A stretch of DNA of 64,000 nucleotides from Halopseudomonas aestusnigri. GTDB lineage: Bacteria; Pseudomonadota; Gammaproteobacteria; Pseudomonadales; Pseudomonadaceae. The stretch covers positions 255,023 to 319,022 of the forward strand of contig NZ_NBYK01000001.1 of assembly GCF_002197985.1 (NCBI RefSeq), read 5' to 3'. Positions 44,628 through 54,864 of the stretch are shown here, piece by piece; positions within the stretch are counted from its first letter, which is position 1, and each line of letters opens with the position of its first letter. Under the pieces are notes generated by a model that was given only the letters and a program-made list of their open reading frames with translations, made no database searches and had not been told where the DNA came from. A program made the position numbers and the translations under genes.

Positions 44628-45088
44628 TGACCTTGCGCAAGCCCCGTTATCACGTTGATCTGATCGGCCTGCAGGCGCTGTGCGAGAGCAATTACTGGAA
44701 GCTGCTGAAGCTGATGCCGCGTATGCACGAGGAGGATGAGCACCGCATTGTGGTCGATGCTGGCGATGGTGCGGCTCAGGCGCTGGTCATGCGCGTGCTT
44801 GAGCGTTGCCCCTATACCTCGACGCTGCAGCTGTTTCACGAGCGGCGGCACGAGTGGGTAACACCGCCGAGTATGGAAGTTCGGCTTTATCACGATGCGG
44901 GCCTGGCGGAGGTGGTTGCGGCCTATAACAGTCGCCGGTTTCGGGGGGTGTACCCCTACCCGAACGAGCAGATGTTGCAGCCGGACGAAAAGTTTCAGTT
45001 GAATCAGTTTCTCGGGGAGTGGCTGGGATACTGTCAGCGCAATGGACAAAGCGCGCAGCCGTTATCAATTGCCGGCCAGGGTCTGTGA
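44624..45088 (+). CDS. DUF1249 family protein (YqiB-like)
   Basis: This is a conserved protein of about 154 aa with no assigned activity. Patterns visible are YHVDLIGLQALCESNYWKLL, LMPRMHEEDEHRI, MEVRLYHDAGLAEVV and YPYPNEQMLQPDEK-like PYPNEQMLQPDEKFQLNQF. In E. coli yqiB lies between nudF and cpdA, the same order as here. It starts at ATG 44624 (or the adjacent ATG 44627) inside the nudF stop. Confidence 0.9.
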   Translation: MMTLRKPRYHVDLIGLQALCESNYWKLLKLMPRMHEEDEHRIVVDAGDGAAQALVMRVLERCPYTSTLQLFHERRHEWVTPPSMEVRLYHDAGLAEVVAAYNSRRFRGVYPYPNEQMLQPDEKFQLNQFLGEWLGYCQRNGQSAQPLSIAGQGL

Positions 45089-45160
45089 CCGAATCGCTGG
45101 ATTCCTCTGGCGGCAACCGCCAAGATTGAGTGTAAACAAGGAGCGAGAAGTGGGGGCACG

Positions 45161-45961
45161 ATGTCGTTAGGGGCGGATTTCGTCTGCGTGGTGCAGTTGA
45201 CGGACAGTCACCTGTTTGCCGATGCGGGTGCTGACCTGCTGGGGCTGGATACGCACGCCAGTTTGAACGCTGTCATTGATATGGTGCTTGAACAGACACC
45301 CGAGATGGACTTGGTGCTGGCGACCGGGGACATAACCCAGGATGGCAGCGAAGATGCCTACCGTCGTTTTATCGCCGCCAGCCAGCGCCTGCCCGCACCC
45401 TGCTACTGGATTCCCGGCAATCACGATGACGCCGAATTGATGGCCGAGGTTGGAAAGCCTCTTGGCCTTAGCCGGCCCTGGGTTGACCTCGGCAACTGGC
45501 GAATTGTTCTGCTCGATACCAGTATTTCCGGTGCCGTGCCTGGCCGACTGGCAGCATCACAGCTCCAGATTGTGGATGACGCACTGGCGTCAGCAGAGGA
45601 GCGCCACGTCATGGTTTGTCTGCATCACCAGCCGGTCGACATCGGTAGCGACTGGATGGCGCCGATCGGGCTGCTCAACCCGCAGGACTTGCTGGGCCGT
45701 ATCCAGCATCGCCCCGAGGTAAAGGTGGTGCTTTGGGGGCATATTCACCAGCAGTTCGACCAGCAGCTTGGTCATTTGCGTCTGCTGGCCACGCCTTCCA
45801 CCTGCGTCCAGTTTGCCGCGGGCAGCAGCGATTTTGCCACTGATACGCTGGCGCCTGGCTATCGTTGGCTGCGTCTGTACGACGACGGTCGTATCGAAAC
45901 GGCTGTTCGCCGCCTTCCGGAAGGCCTGTTTTTGCCTGAGCCGGGAGCAGTGGGCTATTGA
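45161..45961 (+). CDS. cpdA: 3',5'-cyclic-AMP phosphodiesterase CpdA
   Basis: CpdA degrades cAMP and in pseudomonads lowers Vfr/CRP signalling. The 266-aa class III metallophosphodiesterase has all metal motifs: VVQLTDSHLF, ATGDITQDG, IPGNHDDAE, CLHHQPVDIGSD and LWGHIHQQFDQ. It follows nudF and the DUF1249 gene. In related genomes yqiA comes next before parE, but here only 143 bases separate cpdA and parE and no yqiA is present. Confidence 0.95.
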   Translation: MSLGADFVCVVQLTDSHLFADAGADLLGLDTHASLNAVIDMVLEQTPEMDLVLATGDITQDGSEDAYRRFIAASQRLPAPCYWIPGNHDDAELMAEVGKPLGLSRPWVDLGNWRIVLLDTSISGAVPGRLAASQLQIVDDALASAEERHVMVCLHHQPVDIGSDWMAPIGLLNPQDLLGRIQHRPEVKVVLWGHIHQQFDQQLGHLRLLATPSTCVQFAAGSSDFATDTLAPGYRWLRLYDDGRIETAVRRLPEGLFLPEPGAVGY

Positions 45962-46104
45962 GTTGCAGCCGCACTGACGGTGGCAGGCAGTCCGCTCGCC
46001 GGATACTATGTGACCCCATGCAAGCTCACTCCGATGGCCGGCGTCAGTCAGTCAGGCAGGCGGGTGGGCGTTGAAGAAATTCAAGAAGGATACCTGCTCA
46101 CACC

Positions 46105-48000
46105 ATGTCAGATTCGACCTATAACGCGGATGCGCTTGAAGTACTCAGCGGTCTCGATCCGGTGCGCCGCCGACCGGGCATGTACACCGACACCACGCGT
46201 CCCAATCACCTGGCGCAGGAAGTCATCGACAACAGTGTCGACGAGGCACTCGCCGGGCATGCCCGCAGCATCAGCGTGGTACTGCATCAGGACAATTCGC
46301 TTGAGGTCAGCGATGATGGTCGCGGAATGCCGGTGGATATTCACCCGGAGGAGGGCGTCTCGGGGGTCGAGCTGATCCTTACCCGCCTGCATGCCGGCGG
46401 CAAGTTCTCGAACAAGAACTACCAGTTCTCCGGCGGTTTGCACGGGGTTGGCATCTCGGTGGTCAACGCGCTTTCGCTGCGGGTTGAGGTCCGGGTCAAG
46501 CGCGATGGACAGGAATACGCCATGGCGTTCGAGAATGGCGAAAAGGTCCGTGAGCTGGAGGTCATCGGTACCGTCGGCAAGCGCAATACCGGCACCACGG
46601 TCATCTTCTGGCCGGATGCCAAATATTTCGATTCCCCCAAATTCAGCATCAGCCGCCTCAAGCATCTGCTCAAGGCCAAGGCGGTGCTGTGCCCGGGCCT
46701 CAAGGTCGACTTTGACGACCGTCAGGCCGGGGAAAAGATCAGCTGGTACTACGAAGACGGCCTGCGCGATTACCTGGTCGACAGCTGCGCCGAATGGCCA
46801 AAACTGCCGGAAGAACCCTTCGCCGGCAGTTTCAGTGCCAAGCAGGAGGCGGTGGACTGGGCCGTATTCTGGTTGCCCGAAGGCGGTGAGCTGGTCCAGG
46901 AAAGCTACGTCAACCTGATCCCGACCGCCCAGGGTGGCACCCACGTCAATGGCCTGCGCGCAGGGCTGCTTGAAGCGATTCGCGAGTTCTGCGAATTCCG
47001 CAACCTGTTGCCGCGCGGCCTCAAACTGGCACCGGAAGATATCTGGGAGCGGGTCAGCTATGTGCTGTCACTGAAAATGGCCGAGGCGCAGTTCTCCGGC
47101 CAGACCAAGGAGCGACTGTCGTCCCGTGAGTCGGCTGCCTTCGTATCAGGTGTCGTCAAGGATGCCTTCAGTCTGTGGCTGAATCAGCACGCAGAGATCG
47201 GCCAGCAGATCGCCGAGATGGCGATCAGCCATGCCGGGCGTCGGCTCAAGGCGGGCAAGAAGATCGAGCGTAAACGCATTACCCAGGGGCCTGCCCTGCC
47301 GGGCAAGCTGGCGGACTGCGTCGGGCAGGACAGCAAGCGCTCGGAGCTGTTTCTGGTGGAAGGTGATTCCGCCGGCGGTAGCGCCAAGCAGGCGCGAGAC
47401 AAGGAGTTTCAGGCCATCATGCCGCTGCGCGGCAAGATTCTGAATACCTGGGAAGTGGAATCCAGTGAGGTGCTGGGTTCGCAGGAAGTGCACGACATTG
47501 CCGTTGCCATCGGGGTGGATCCGGGCGCGGCCAGTCTCGAGCAACTGCGTTACGGCAAGATCTGTATTCTTGCCGACGCGGACTCGGACGGGCTGCACAT
47601 TGCGACGCTGCTGTGCGCCTTGTTCGTCCGTCATTTCCGCCCGCTGGTTGAAGCCGGTCATGTGTTTGTTGCCATGCCGCCGCTCTACCGTATCGACATC
47701 GGCAAGGATGTTTACTACGCACTGGATGATGCCGAAAAGCAGGGCATCCTCGACCGTATCGAAGCCGAGGGCAAGCGCGGCAAGATTCAGGTAACGCGCT
47801 TCAAGGGCCTGGGCGAAATGAACCCCTTGCAGCTGCGCGAAACCACCATGGCGCCGGAAACCCGCCGACTGGTGCAGCTGACTGTCGATGAGACGCAGGA
47901 TACAGAGCAGTTGATGGACATGCTGTTGGCCAAAAAGCGTTCCTCCGACCGTAAGGTCTGGCTCGAGAGTAAGGGCAATCTGGCTGAGGTGCTGCTTTGA
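46105..48000 (+). CDS. parE: DNA topoisomerase IV subunit B
   Basis: ParE is the ATPase subunit of topoisomerase IV, which decatenates daughter chromosomes. The 631-aa protein has the GHKL ATP site (EVIDNSVDEALAGHA, DDGRGMPVDIHPEEG, GLHGVGISVVNALS), the QTKERLSSRE transducer loop and the TOPRIM motifs LVEGDSAGGSAKQARD and ILADADSDGLHI. An AAGGA ribosome-binding site precedes the ATG. It is the first gene of a run ending in parC. Confidence 0.97.
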   Translation: MSDSTYNADALEVLSGLDPVRRRPGMYTDTTRPNHLAQEVIDNSVDEALAGHARSISVVLHQDNSLEVSDDGRGMPVDIHPEEGVSGVELILTRLHAGGKFSNKNYQFSGGLHGVGISVVNALSLRVEVRVKRDGQEYAMAFENGEKVRELEVIGTVGKRNTGTTVIFWPDAKYFDSPKFSISRLKHLLKAKAVLCPGLKVDFDDRQAGEKISWYYEDGLRDYLVDSCAEWPKLPEEPFAGSFSAKQEAVDWAVFWLPEGGELVQESYVNLIPTAQGGTHVNGLRAGLLEAIREFCEFRNLLPRGLKLAPEDIWERVSYVLSLKMAEAQFSGQTKERLSSRESAAFVSGVVKDAFSLWLNQHAEIGQQIAEMAISHAGRRLKAGKKIERKRITQGPALPGKLADCVGQDSKRSELFLVEGDSAGGSAKQARDKEFQAIMPLRGKILNTWEVESSEVLGSQEVHDIAVAIGVDPGAASLEQLRYGKICILADADSDGLHIATLLCALFVRHFRPLVEAGHVFVAMPPLYRIDIGKDVYYALDDAEKQGILDRIEAEGKRGKIQVTRFKGLGEMNPLQLRETTMAPETRRLVQLTVDETQDTEQLMDMLLAKKRSSDRKVWLESKGNLAEVLL

Positions 48001-49025
48001 TGAGTGGCATCCGTCTGCGCCTGCTTGGCGCATTCCTGATGGCAGTCAGCGGTGCTGCGCTGGCATTTGAGCGCGCCCCGGAGTTGCAGTTGGAGTCTGC
48101 CTTGCCGCTGGACGGCATGCCGCGCGGCAATCTGTCTGCACTGCAGCGCTGCGACGGGCGCTTGCTGGCTGTATCTGATCGCGAAGATAGCAGCCTGTTT
48201 GTGCTGCAACGTGCCGAAGAAAGCTACCAGGCTGAGGTCGAAGCGTTTTTGCTGCCGGCACAAGCGCCTTCGATGCTGCCTGTGCAGCTGCTTGCAGGTG
48301 CCTGGTTGCGCGGTCTGAGTGGCCCGGCACTGGATTTCGAGGGTCTGGCGTGCGACAGCGAGGGTAACCGCTATCTGGTGAGCGAAAGCCAGTTGGGGGT
48401 GCTGCGTCTGCCGCCGCCGGCTGAGCAAGCGGTGACCGGTGAATGGCTGACGCTGGATGCGGCCGTTTACACCGAAGGTGAGGCGCGTGGCTTATGGCAG
48501 CAGATAAACGCGCTGGCTGAAGGCATCGCGGTTGACGCCGAGGCTGGAACCCTTTGGCTCGCCGCCGAGCGCCAGGCGCGGGGCCTGATCAAGTTGCAGC
48601 GTCAGGGCGATGAATGGAAATGCCCGCTGGCCGGTTGTGTCCTGCTGGCGGAGCGTCGATTCCTGCCAACCGAGCCCTTTGGTCCCGGTATTTTGAATCG
48701 AGAAGTGATGCCGGTGGATTTTTCTGATCTGGTGTTCTGGCAGGGGCGGCTGTGGACGCTGGAGCGCAATGCGCATCAGGTCTGCCGCCGCAATCCGCTA
48801 TCGGGCAAGCGTGAGCGCTGCTGGTCCTTTGTCCAGAGCGTTTTGGTCGAACCGTATTTCTATCCGGACGCTCCCTTCGGATTGGCCGAAGCGCTGCTGA
48901 TCAGCGATGACGGCATCATCATCGGTCTGGATAACAACGGCCGGGCGCGTCCGGATGGTGATACGCGGCCCTGGTTGTTCCACTTTGCTCTGCCTGACGA
49001 CTGGCGTGAGGGCTATCAGCCGTGA
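48000..49025 (+). CDS. Exported esterase-like-activity-of-phytase family protein
   Basis: The 341-aa protein has a signal peptide (LLGAFLMAVSGAALAFE) and a beta-propeller-like body with LDFEGLACDSEGNRYLVSES, INALAEGIAVDAEAGTLWLA and FGLAEALLISDDGIIIGLDN, which match the phytase-like esterase family of periplasmic proteins. No biochemical role is established to my knowledge. The ATG overlaps the parE stop, and its own stop overlaps the next gene, so it is coupled to topoisomerase IV expression. Confidence 0.8.
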   Translation: MSGIRLRLLGAFLMAVSGAALAFERAPELQLESALPLDGMPRGNLSALQRCDGRLLAVSDREDSSLFVLQRAEESYQAEVEAFLLPAQAPSMLPVQLLAGAWLRGLSGPALDFEGLACDSEGNRYLVSESQLGVLRLPPPAEQAVTGEWLTLDAAVYTEGEARGLWQQINALAEGIAVDAEAGTLWLAAERQARGLIKLQRQGDEWKCPLAGCVLLAERRFLPTEPFGPGILNREVMPVDFSDLVFWQGRLWTLERNAHQVCRRNPLSGKRERCWSFVQSVLVEPYFYPDAPFGLAEALLISDDGIIIGLDNNGRARPDGDTRPWLFHFALPDDWREGYQP

Positions 49026-49546
49026 CCGAACCGTTGCCACCTTCACAGCGCAAGCTGGGGACCGGGATGATGATTCTGGCCTGGGTGGCCGGGCTGCTGC
49101 TGGCGGCCTACTGGTTCAGCAGCGTGGAAGAGCGTCAGCGCAATCCCAACCAGCGACCGGCGTCGAGTCAGTTGGGCAATGCCGTGGAAGTGAGGCTGGA
49201 GCCGAACAGGCAGGGGCACTATCTGCTCAGCGGTCAGATCAACCGCAAGGCGGTGACCCTGCTGGTTGATACCGGAGCCAGTTTTGTCGCCGTTCCTGCC
49301 GCGCTGGCTGACGAGCTGGGGTTGCCGCGTGGTCGGCAGTTCATGGTTGATACCGCCAACGGCACCGCCGAGGGCTACGCCACGCGGCTACAGACACTGC
49401 AGCTGGGCGACATTCTGTTGCACGACGTTGAGGCCGGTATCGTGCCCGGTATGGCGGGTGAAGAGGTATTGCTGGGCATGAGCGCCCTCAGGCAACTGGA
49501 TTTTCGTTCGCAGGGCGGTGATCTGCTGCTGCGACAGTATCAATGA
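49022..49546 (+). CDS. Membrane-anchored retropepsin-like aspartic protease (clan AA)
   Basis: The 174-aa protein has one N-terminal membrane helix (MMILAWVAGLLLAAYWFS, about residues 16-33) and a single retropepsin-like domain with catalytic-type LLVDTGASFVAVPAALADEL, then VDTANGTAEGYATRL and VLLGMSALRQLDF. Single-domain clan AA proteases work as dimers. The domain should lie in the periplasm. It begins at a GTG overlapping the preceding stop and precedes parC by 51 bases. Substrate is unknown. Confidence 0.88.
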   Translation: MTEPLPPSQRKLGTGMMILAWVAGLLLAAYWFSSVEERQRNPNQRPASSQLGNAVEVRLEPNRQGHYLLSGQINRKAVTLLVDTGASFVAVPAALADELGLPRGRQFMVDTANGTAEGYATRLQTLQLGDILLHDVEAGIVPGMAGEEVLLGMSALRQLDFRSQGGDLLLRQYQ

Positions 49547-49597
49547 GTTATCTGGCAGGCAGGGCAATGCGCGCTGCCGCCTGTGTGGAGAACAAGC

Positions 49598-51883
49598 ATG
49601 AGTGATGCACTGGATCTGAGCCTGGACGGTATTGAGCGACGTTCGCTGGCGTCCTTTACCGAGGAGGCTTACCTCAACTATTCCATGTACGTCATCATGG
49701 ATCGGGCGCTGCCGCATATCGGCGACGGCCTCAAACCGGTGCAGCGCCGTATCGTCTATGCGATGAGTGAGCTGGGGCTGTCAGCCAGCTCCAAGCACAA
49801 GAAATCGGCACGTACCGTTGGCGACGTGCTGGGCAAGTACCATCCGCATGGCGATTCAGCCTGCTATGAAGCCATGGTGCTGATGGCCCAGCCATTTTCC
49901 TACCGTTACCCGCTGGTGGATGGTCAGGGCAACTGGGGTGCGCCGGACGATCCCAAGTCGTTTGCCGCGATGCGCTATACCGAGGCCCGTCTGGCGCGCT
50001 ACAGCGAGGTATTGCTGACCGAATTGGGGCAGGGCACCGTCGACTGGCAACCCAACTTTGACGGCACAATGGATGAGCCCATGGTTCTTCCTGCACGGTT
50101 GCCGAACCTGCTACTGAACGGCACTACCGGTATCGCCGTTGGCATGGCCACTGACATTCCGCCGCACAACCTGAAGGAAGTTGCCGCGGCCTGCATTCGT
50201 CTGCTGGACGATCCGGGCGCCGGCCTTGACGAGATTCTCGAGCATATTCAGGGGCCTGACTTTCCGACCGAGGCGGAGATTATTACCCCTCGCCAGGAGC
50301 TGCTGAAGATGTACGCCAGCGGCCGCGGTTCGGTGCGTTGCCGCGCCGTCTGGAGCAGGGAAGACGGTGAGGTGGTTATCACCGCGCTGCCGCACCAGGT
50401 CTCAGGTGCCAAGGTACTCGAGCAGATTGCCGCACAGATGCAGAACAAGAAGCTGCCGATGGTAGCTGACCTGCGTGATGAGTCCGATCATGAAAACCCG
50501 ACGCGTATCGTGATCGTGCCGCGCTCCAATCGGGTCGATCTGGACGATCTGATGCAGCATCTGTTTGCGACCACCGACCTTGAGCACAGTTATCGGGTCA
50601 ACATGAACGTGATCGGCACCGACGGCAAGCCGGCGGTGAAAGACCTGTGGGGCATGCTCAGCGAATGGCTGGGCTTCCGGGTTGCCACGGTGCGACGCCG
50701 TCTGCAATTCCGTCTGGACAAGGTACTGGCGCGTCTGCACCTGTTGGACGGTTTGCTGGTCGCCTTCCTCAATCTGGATGAAGTCATTCACATCATCCGC
50801 ACCGAGGAGCATCCGAAGGCGGAACTGATTGCGCGCTTCGACTTGAGCGAGCTGCAGGCCGACTACATTCTTGACACCCGTCTGCGTCAGCTGGCGCGGC
50901 TGGAAGAGATGAAGATCCGAGCCGAGCAGGACGCGCTGCGCGAAGAGCGCGATGAGTTGCAGAGCATTCTCGGCGATGAGCGCAAGCTGCGCACGCTGGT
51001 GCGCGACGAGCTCGCTGCCGATGCCGAGACTTATGGTGACGAGCGCCGCTCGCCGCTGGTTGAGCGTAAGGAAGCGCGTGCGCTGTCGGAAACCGAGCTG
51101 GTACCTTCCGAGCCGGTGACGGTGGTGCTGTCAGAGAAGGGCTGGGTGCGTTGTGCCAAGGGCCACGATGTGGATGGCACTACGCTCAGTTACAAGGCGG
51201 GTGACGGCTTCCTTGCGCAGGCCAGCGGGCGCTCCAATCAGCAGACGGTATTCATCGACAGCACTGGTCGCAGTTACTCACTGTCGGCGCATACACTGCC
51301 GTCGGCGCGTGGCCAGGGTGAACCGCTGACTGGTCGCTTCAGTCCACCGACCGGGGCAGGATTTGACGCGGTATTGATGCCGGATGAGCAGGGCTTGTAT
51401 CTGCTGGCATCCGACGCCGGTTACGGCTTCCTGGTCAAGGGCGAGGACATGCTGGCCAAGAACAAGAACGGTAAGGCGTTGCTGAACATTCCGGACGGCG
51501 GTCGAATTCTGGCTCCGCAGCCGGTCCGCTATCCGCAAAGCAGTCACCTTGCTGCGGTATCCAATGAGGGGAGATTGCTGGTATTTCCGCTCAAGGACCT
51601 GCCGCAGCTGGCCAAGGGCAAGGGTAACAAGATCATTTCGCTGCCTGCGGCGCGGGTGAAATCGCGTGAGGAGTTCGTTGCCGGGCTGGCGGTGTTGCCA
51701 CCGGGCGCGCAGTTGGTCCTGACCGCCGGCAAACGCACATTGACGCTGAAGGCGGCCGACCTTGAGCACTACAGCGGTGAGCGCGGCCGGCGCGGGAACA
51801 AGCTGCCTCGCGGCTTCCAGAAGGTTGATGCGGTTGCGGTAGAGCTGGGAGCTGCGGCAAGCAGTGAGCCTGCCGCAGAGTAG
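49598..51883 (+). CDS. parC: DNA topoisomerase IV subunit A
   Basis: ParC is the DNA-cleaving subunit of topoisomerase IV. The 761-aa protein has the catalytic Tyr127 in [12 protein letters not shown], the fluoroquinolone-determining helix [13 protein letters not shown] with Ser87 and Glu91 both wild-type, and C-terminal pinwheel repeats. The start at 49598 gives the family N terminus [17 protein letters not shown]; an in-frame ATG at 49583 adds five residues. parE lies upstream with two small envelope-protein genes between. Confidence 0.97.
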   Translation: MSDALDLSLDGIERRSLASFTEEAYLNYSMYVIMDRALPHIGDGLKPVQRRIVYAMSELGLSASSKHKKSARTVGDVLGKYHPHGDSACYEAMVLMAQPFSYRYPLVDGQGNWGAPDDPKSFAAMRYTEARLARYSEVLLTELGQGTVDWQPNFDGTMDEPMVLPARLPNLLLNGTTGIAVGMATDIPPHNLKEVAAACIRLLDDPGAGLDEILEHIQGPDFPTEAEIITPRQELLKMYASGRGSVRCRAVWSREDGEVVITALPHQVSGAKVLEQIAAQMQNKKLPMVADLRDESDHENPTRIVIVPRSNRVDLDDLMQHLFATTDLEHSYRVNMNVIGTDGKPAVKDLWGMLSEWLGFRVATVRRRLQFRLDKVLARLHLLDGLLVAFLNLDEVIHIIRTEEHPKAELIARFDLSELQADYILDTRLRQLARLEEMKIRAEQDALREERDELQSILGDERKLRTLVRDELAADAETYGDERRSPLVERKEARALSETELVPSEPVTVVLSEKGWVRCAKGHDVDGTTLSYKAGDGFLAQASGRSNQQTVFIDSTGRSYSLSAHTLPSARGQGEPLTGRFSPPTGAGFDAVLMPDEQGLYLLASDAGYGFLVKGEDMLAKNKNGKALLNIPDGGRILAPQPVRYPQSSHLAAVSNEGRLLVFPLKDLPQLAKGKGNKIISLPAARVKSREEFVAGLAVLPPGAQLVLTAGKRTLTLKAADLEHYSGERGRRGNKLPRGFQKVDAVAVELGAAASSEPAAE

Positions 51884-51900
51884 CGAGGCTGGCGCCAGTC

Positions 51901-53448
<1,548 letters not shown>

Positions 53449-53610
53449 AGCGGGACTCTATGGTTGCGCAGGTAGGGATCTCGGGGGAGACGGGACATTG
53501 CCGGTTTCGCGAGTATAGCCATTCCCTATATGGGGCAAAAGGCTGATCTGTGAGGTGTTGGGCAAATGCGGGTAGAATAGGCGCCTCACTTTTAACTGGG
53601 AGCGAGCGTC

Positions 53611-54822
53611 TTGAAGGAAATCGTTCTGATCAACATCACCGGTCCTGATCGCCCGGGTCTTACCGCGGCCATCACCGGGCTGCTCGCCCGGGCGCAGGTC
53701 AATATTCTCGATATTGGTCAGGCGGTCATCCATGACACGCTGTCCTTCGGCATTCTGGTCGAGATGCCAGCCGATCACGGTAGTTCCGATGTGCTGAAAG
53801 AAGTGTTGTTCCGAGGCTACGAGTTGGATCAGCAGGTACGTTTTACCCCTGTCAGTGCGGACGAGTACAGTCGCTGGGTCACCGGGCAGGGCAAGGCGCG
53901 TCATATCGTAACCTTGCTGGCTCGCCGGGTAACTGCCGAGCACATTGCCCGGGTCAGTGAGATTACTGCGCGCTACGGCCTCAATATCGACCATATTGAC
54001 CGTTTGTCCGGCCGTATCCCGGAGGGCTTGCCCGAGGATCAGGGCAAGGGCTGCATAGAGTTCTCGGTGCGCGGTGAGCCGGACGATCCGGCAGCGCTGC
54101 GTGCGGAATTTCTTGCCATCGCTCAGGAGCTGAACGTCGATATCGCCTTCCAGCAGGACAGCATCTTTCGTCGCAACCGTCGTCTGGTCGTTTTCGACAT
54201 GGACTCCACGCTGATCGATGCAGAGGTAATCGACGAGCTGGCCAAGGCGGCAGGCGTTGGCGAGGCGGTAGCAGAGATTACCGAACGGGCGATGCGTGGC
54301 GAGCTGGACTTTCGCGCCAGTTTTCGCGAGCGCATGGCTCTGCTCAAGGGGCTTCCGGTTTCTACCCTCGACAGCATTGCCGAATCGCTGCGGCTGACCG
54401 AGGGCGCCGAAACGCTGATTTCCCAGTTGCGTCGGTTGGGCTACAAGACGGCCATCCTCTCCGGTGGCTTCAACTACTTTGCCGAGCGCCTGCAACAGCG
54501 TCTGGGTATCGACTATGTCTATGCCAATGCGCTACCGGTAGAGGACGGGCTGGTTACCGGCGAGGTGCAGGAGCCGATTGTCGATGGTCAGCGCAAGGCC
54601 GAGTTGCTTCGTCAACTGGCCGCCAGGGAGGGAATCAGTCTGGAGCAGACTATTGCCGTTGGCGATGGCGCGAACGACCTGCCCATGCTTTCGATTGCCG
54701 GCCTGGGTGTCGCCTTTCGGGCCAAGCCGCTGGTCAAACAATCGGCCAAGCAGGCGATTTCGACACTGGGTCTGGACGGCATTTTGTACCTGCTGGGTTT
54801 CCGCGACCGCGACGGTATGTAG
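53611..54822 (+). CDS. serB: Phosphoserine phosphatase SerB
   Basis: SerB hydrolyses phosphoserine to serine, the last step of serine synthesis. The 403-aa protein has two N-terminal ACT domains (EIVLINITGPDRPGLTAAI and ARHIVTLLARRVTAEHI) and a HAD-phosphatase domain with the catalytic VFDMDSTLIDAEVIDELAKA, ILSGGFNYFAERL and VGDGANDLPMLSIAGLG. Translation appears to start at TTG 53611, with GGGAGCG upstream; the resulting N terminus fits the family. It diverges from the YtjB-like gene and converges on fimX. Confidence 0.94.
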   Translation: MKEIVLINITGPDRPGLTAAITGLLARAQVNILDIGQAVIHDTLSFGILVEMPADHGSSDVLKEVLFRGYELDQQVRFTPVSADEYSRWVTGQGKARHIVTLLARRVTAEHIARVSEITARYGLNIDHIDRLSGRIPEGLPEDQGKGCIEFSVRGEPDDPAALRAEFLAIAQELNVDIAFQQDSIFRRNRRLVVFDMDSTLIDAEVIDELAKAAGVGEAVAEITERAMRGELDFRASFRERMALLKGLPVSTLDSIAESLRLTEGAETLISQLRRLGYKTAILSGGFNYFAERLQQRLGIDYVYANALPVEDGLVTGEVQEPIVDGQRKAELLRQLAAREGISLEQTIAVGDGANDLPMLSIAGLGVAFRAKPLVKQSAKQAISTLGLDGILYLLGFRDRDGM

Positions 54823-54828
54823 TGTGGT

Positions 54829-54857
54829 CCGGGCACCGTCTCGATGGCGGTGCCCGG
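54829..54857. terminator. Hairpin between converging serB and fimX
   Basis: CCGGGCACC (54829-54837) pairs with GGTGCCCGG (54849-54857), with a G-C pair inside. It lies 6 bases after the serB stop and 7 bases from the fimX stop. No T-run is present on either side, so it is a plausible but not strong bidirectional terminator. Confidence 0.6.
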
Positions 54858-54864
54858 TGCAGGG

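Noticed and set aside
46105-48000. parE as a gyrB paralogue
   Set aside because: Length of 631 aa and linkage to parC fit topoisomerase IV; GyrB of this lineage is longer, about 800 aa.
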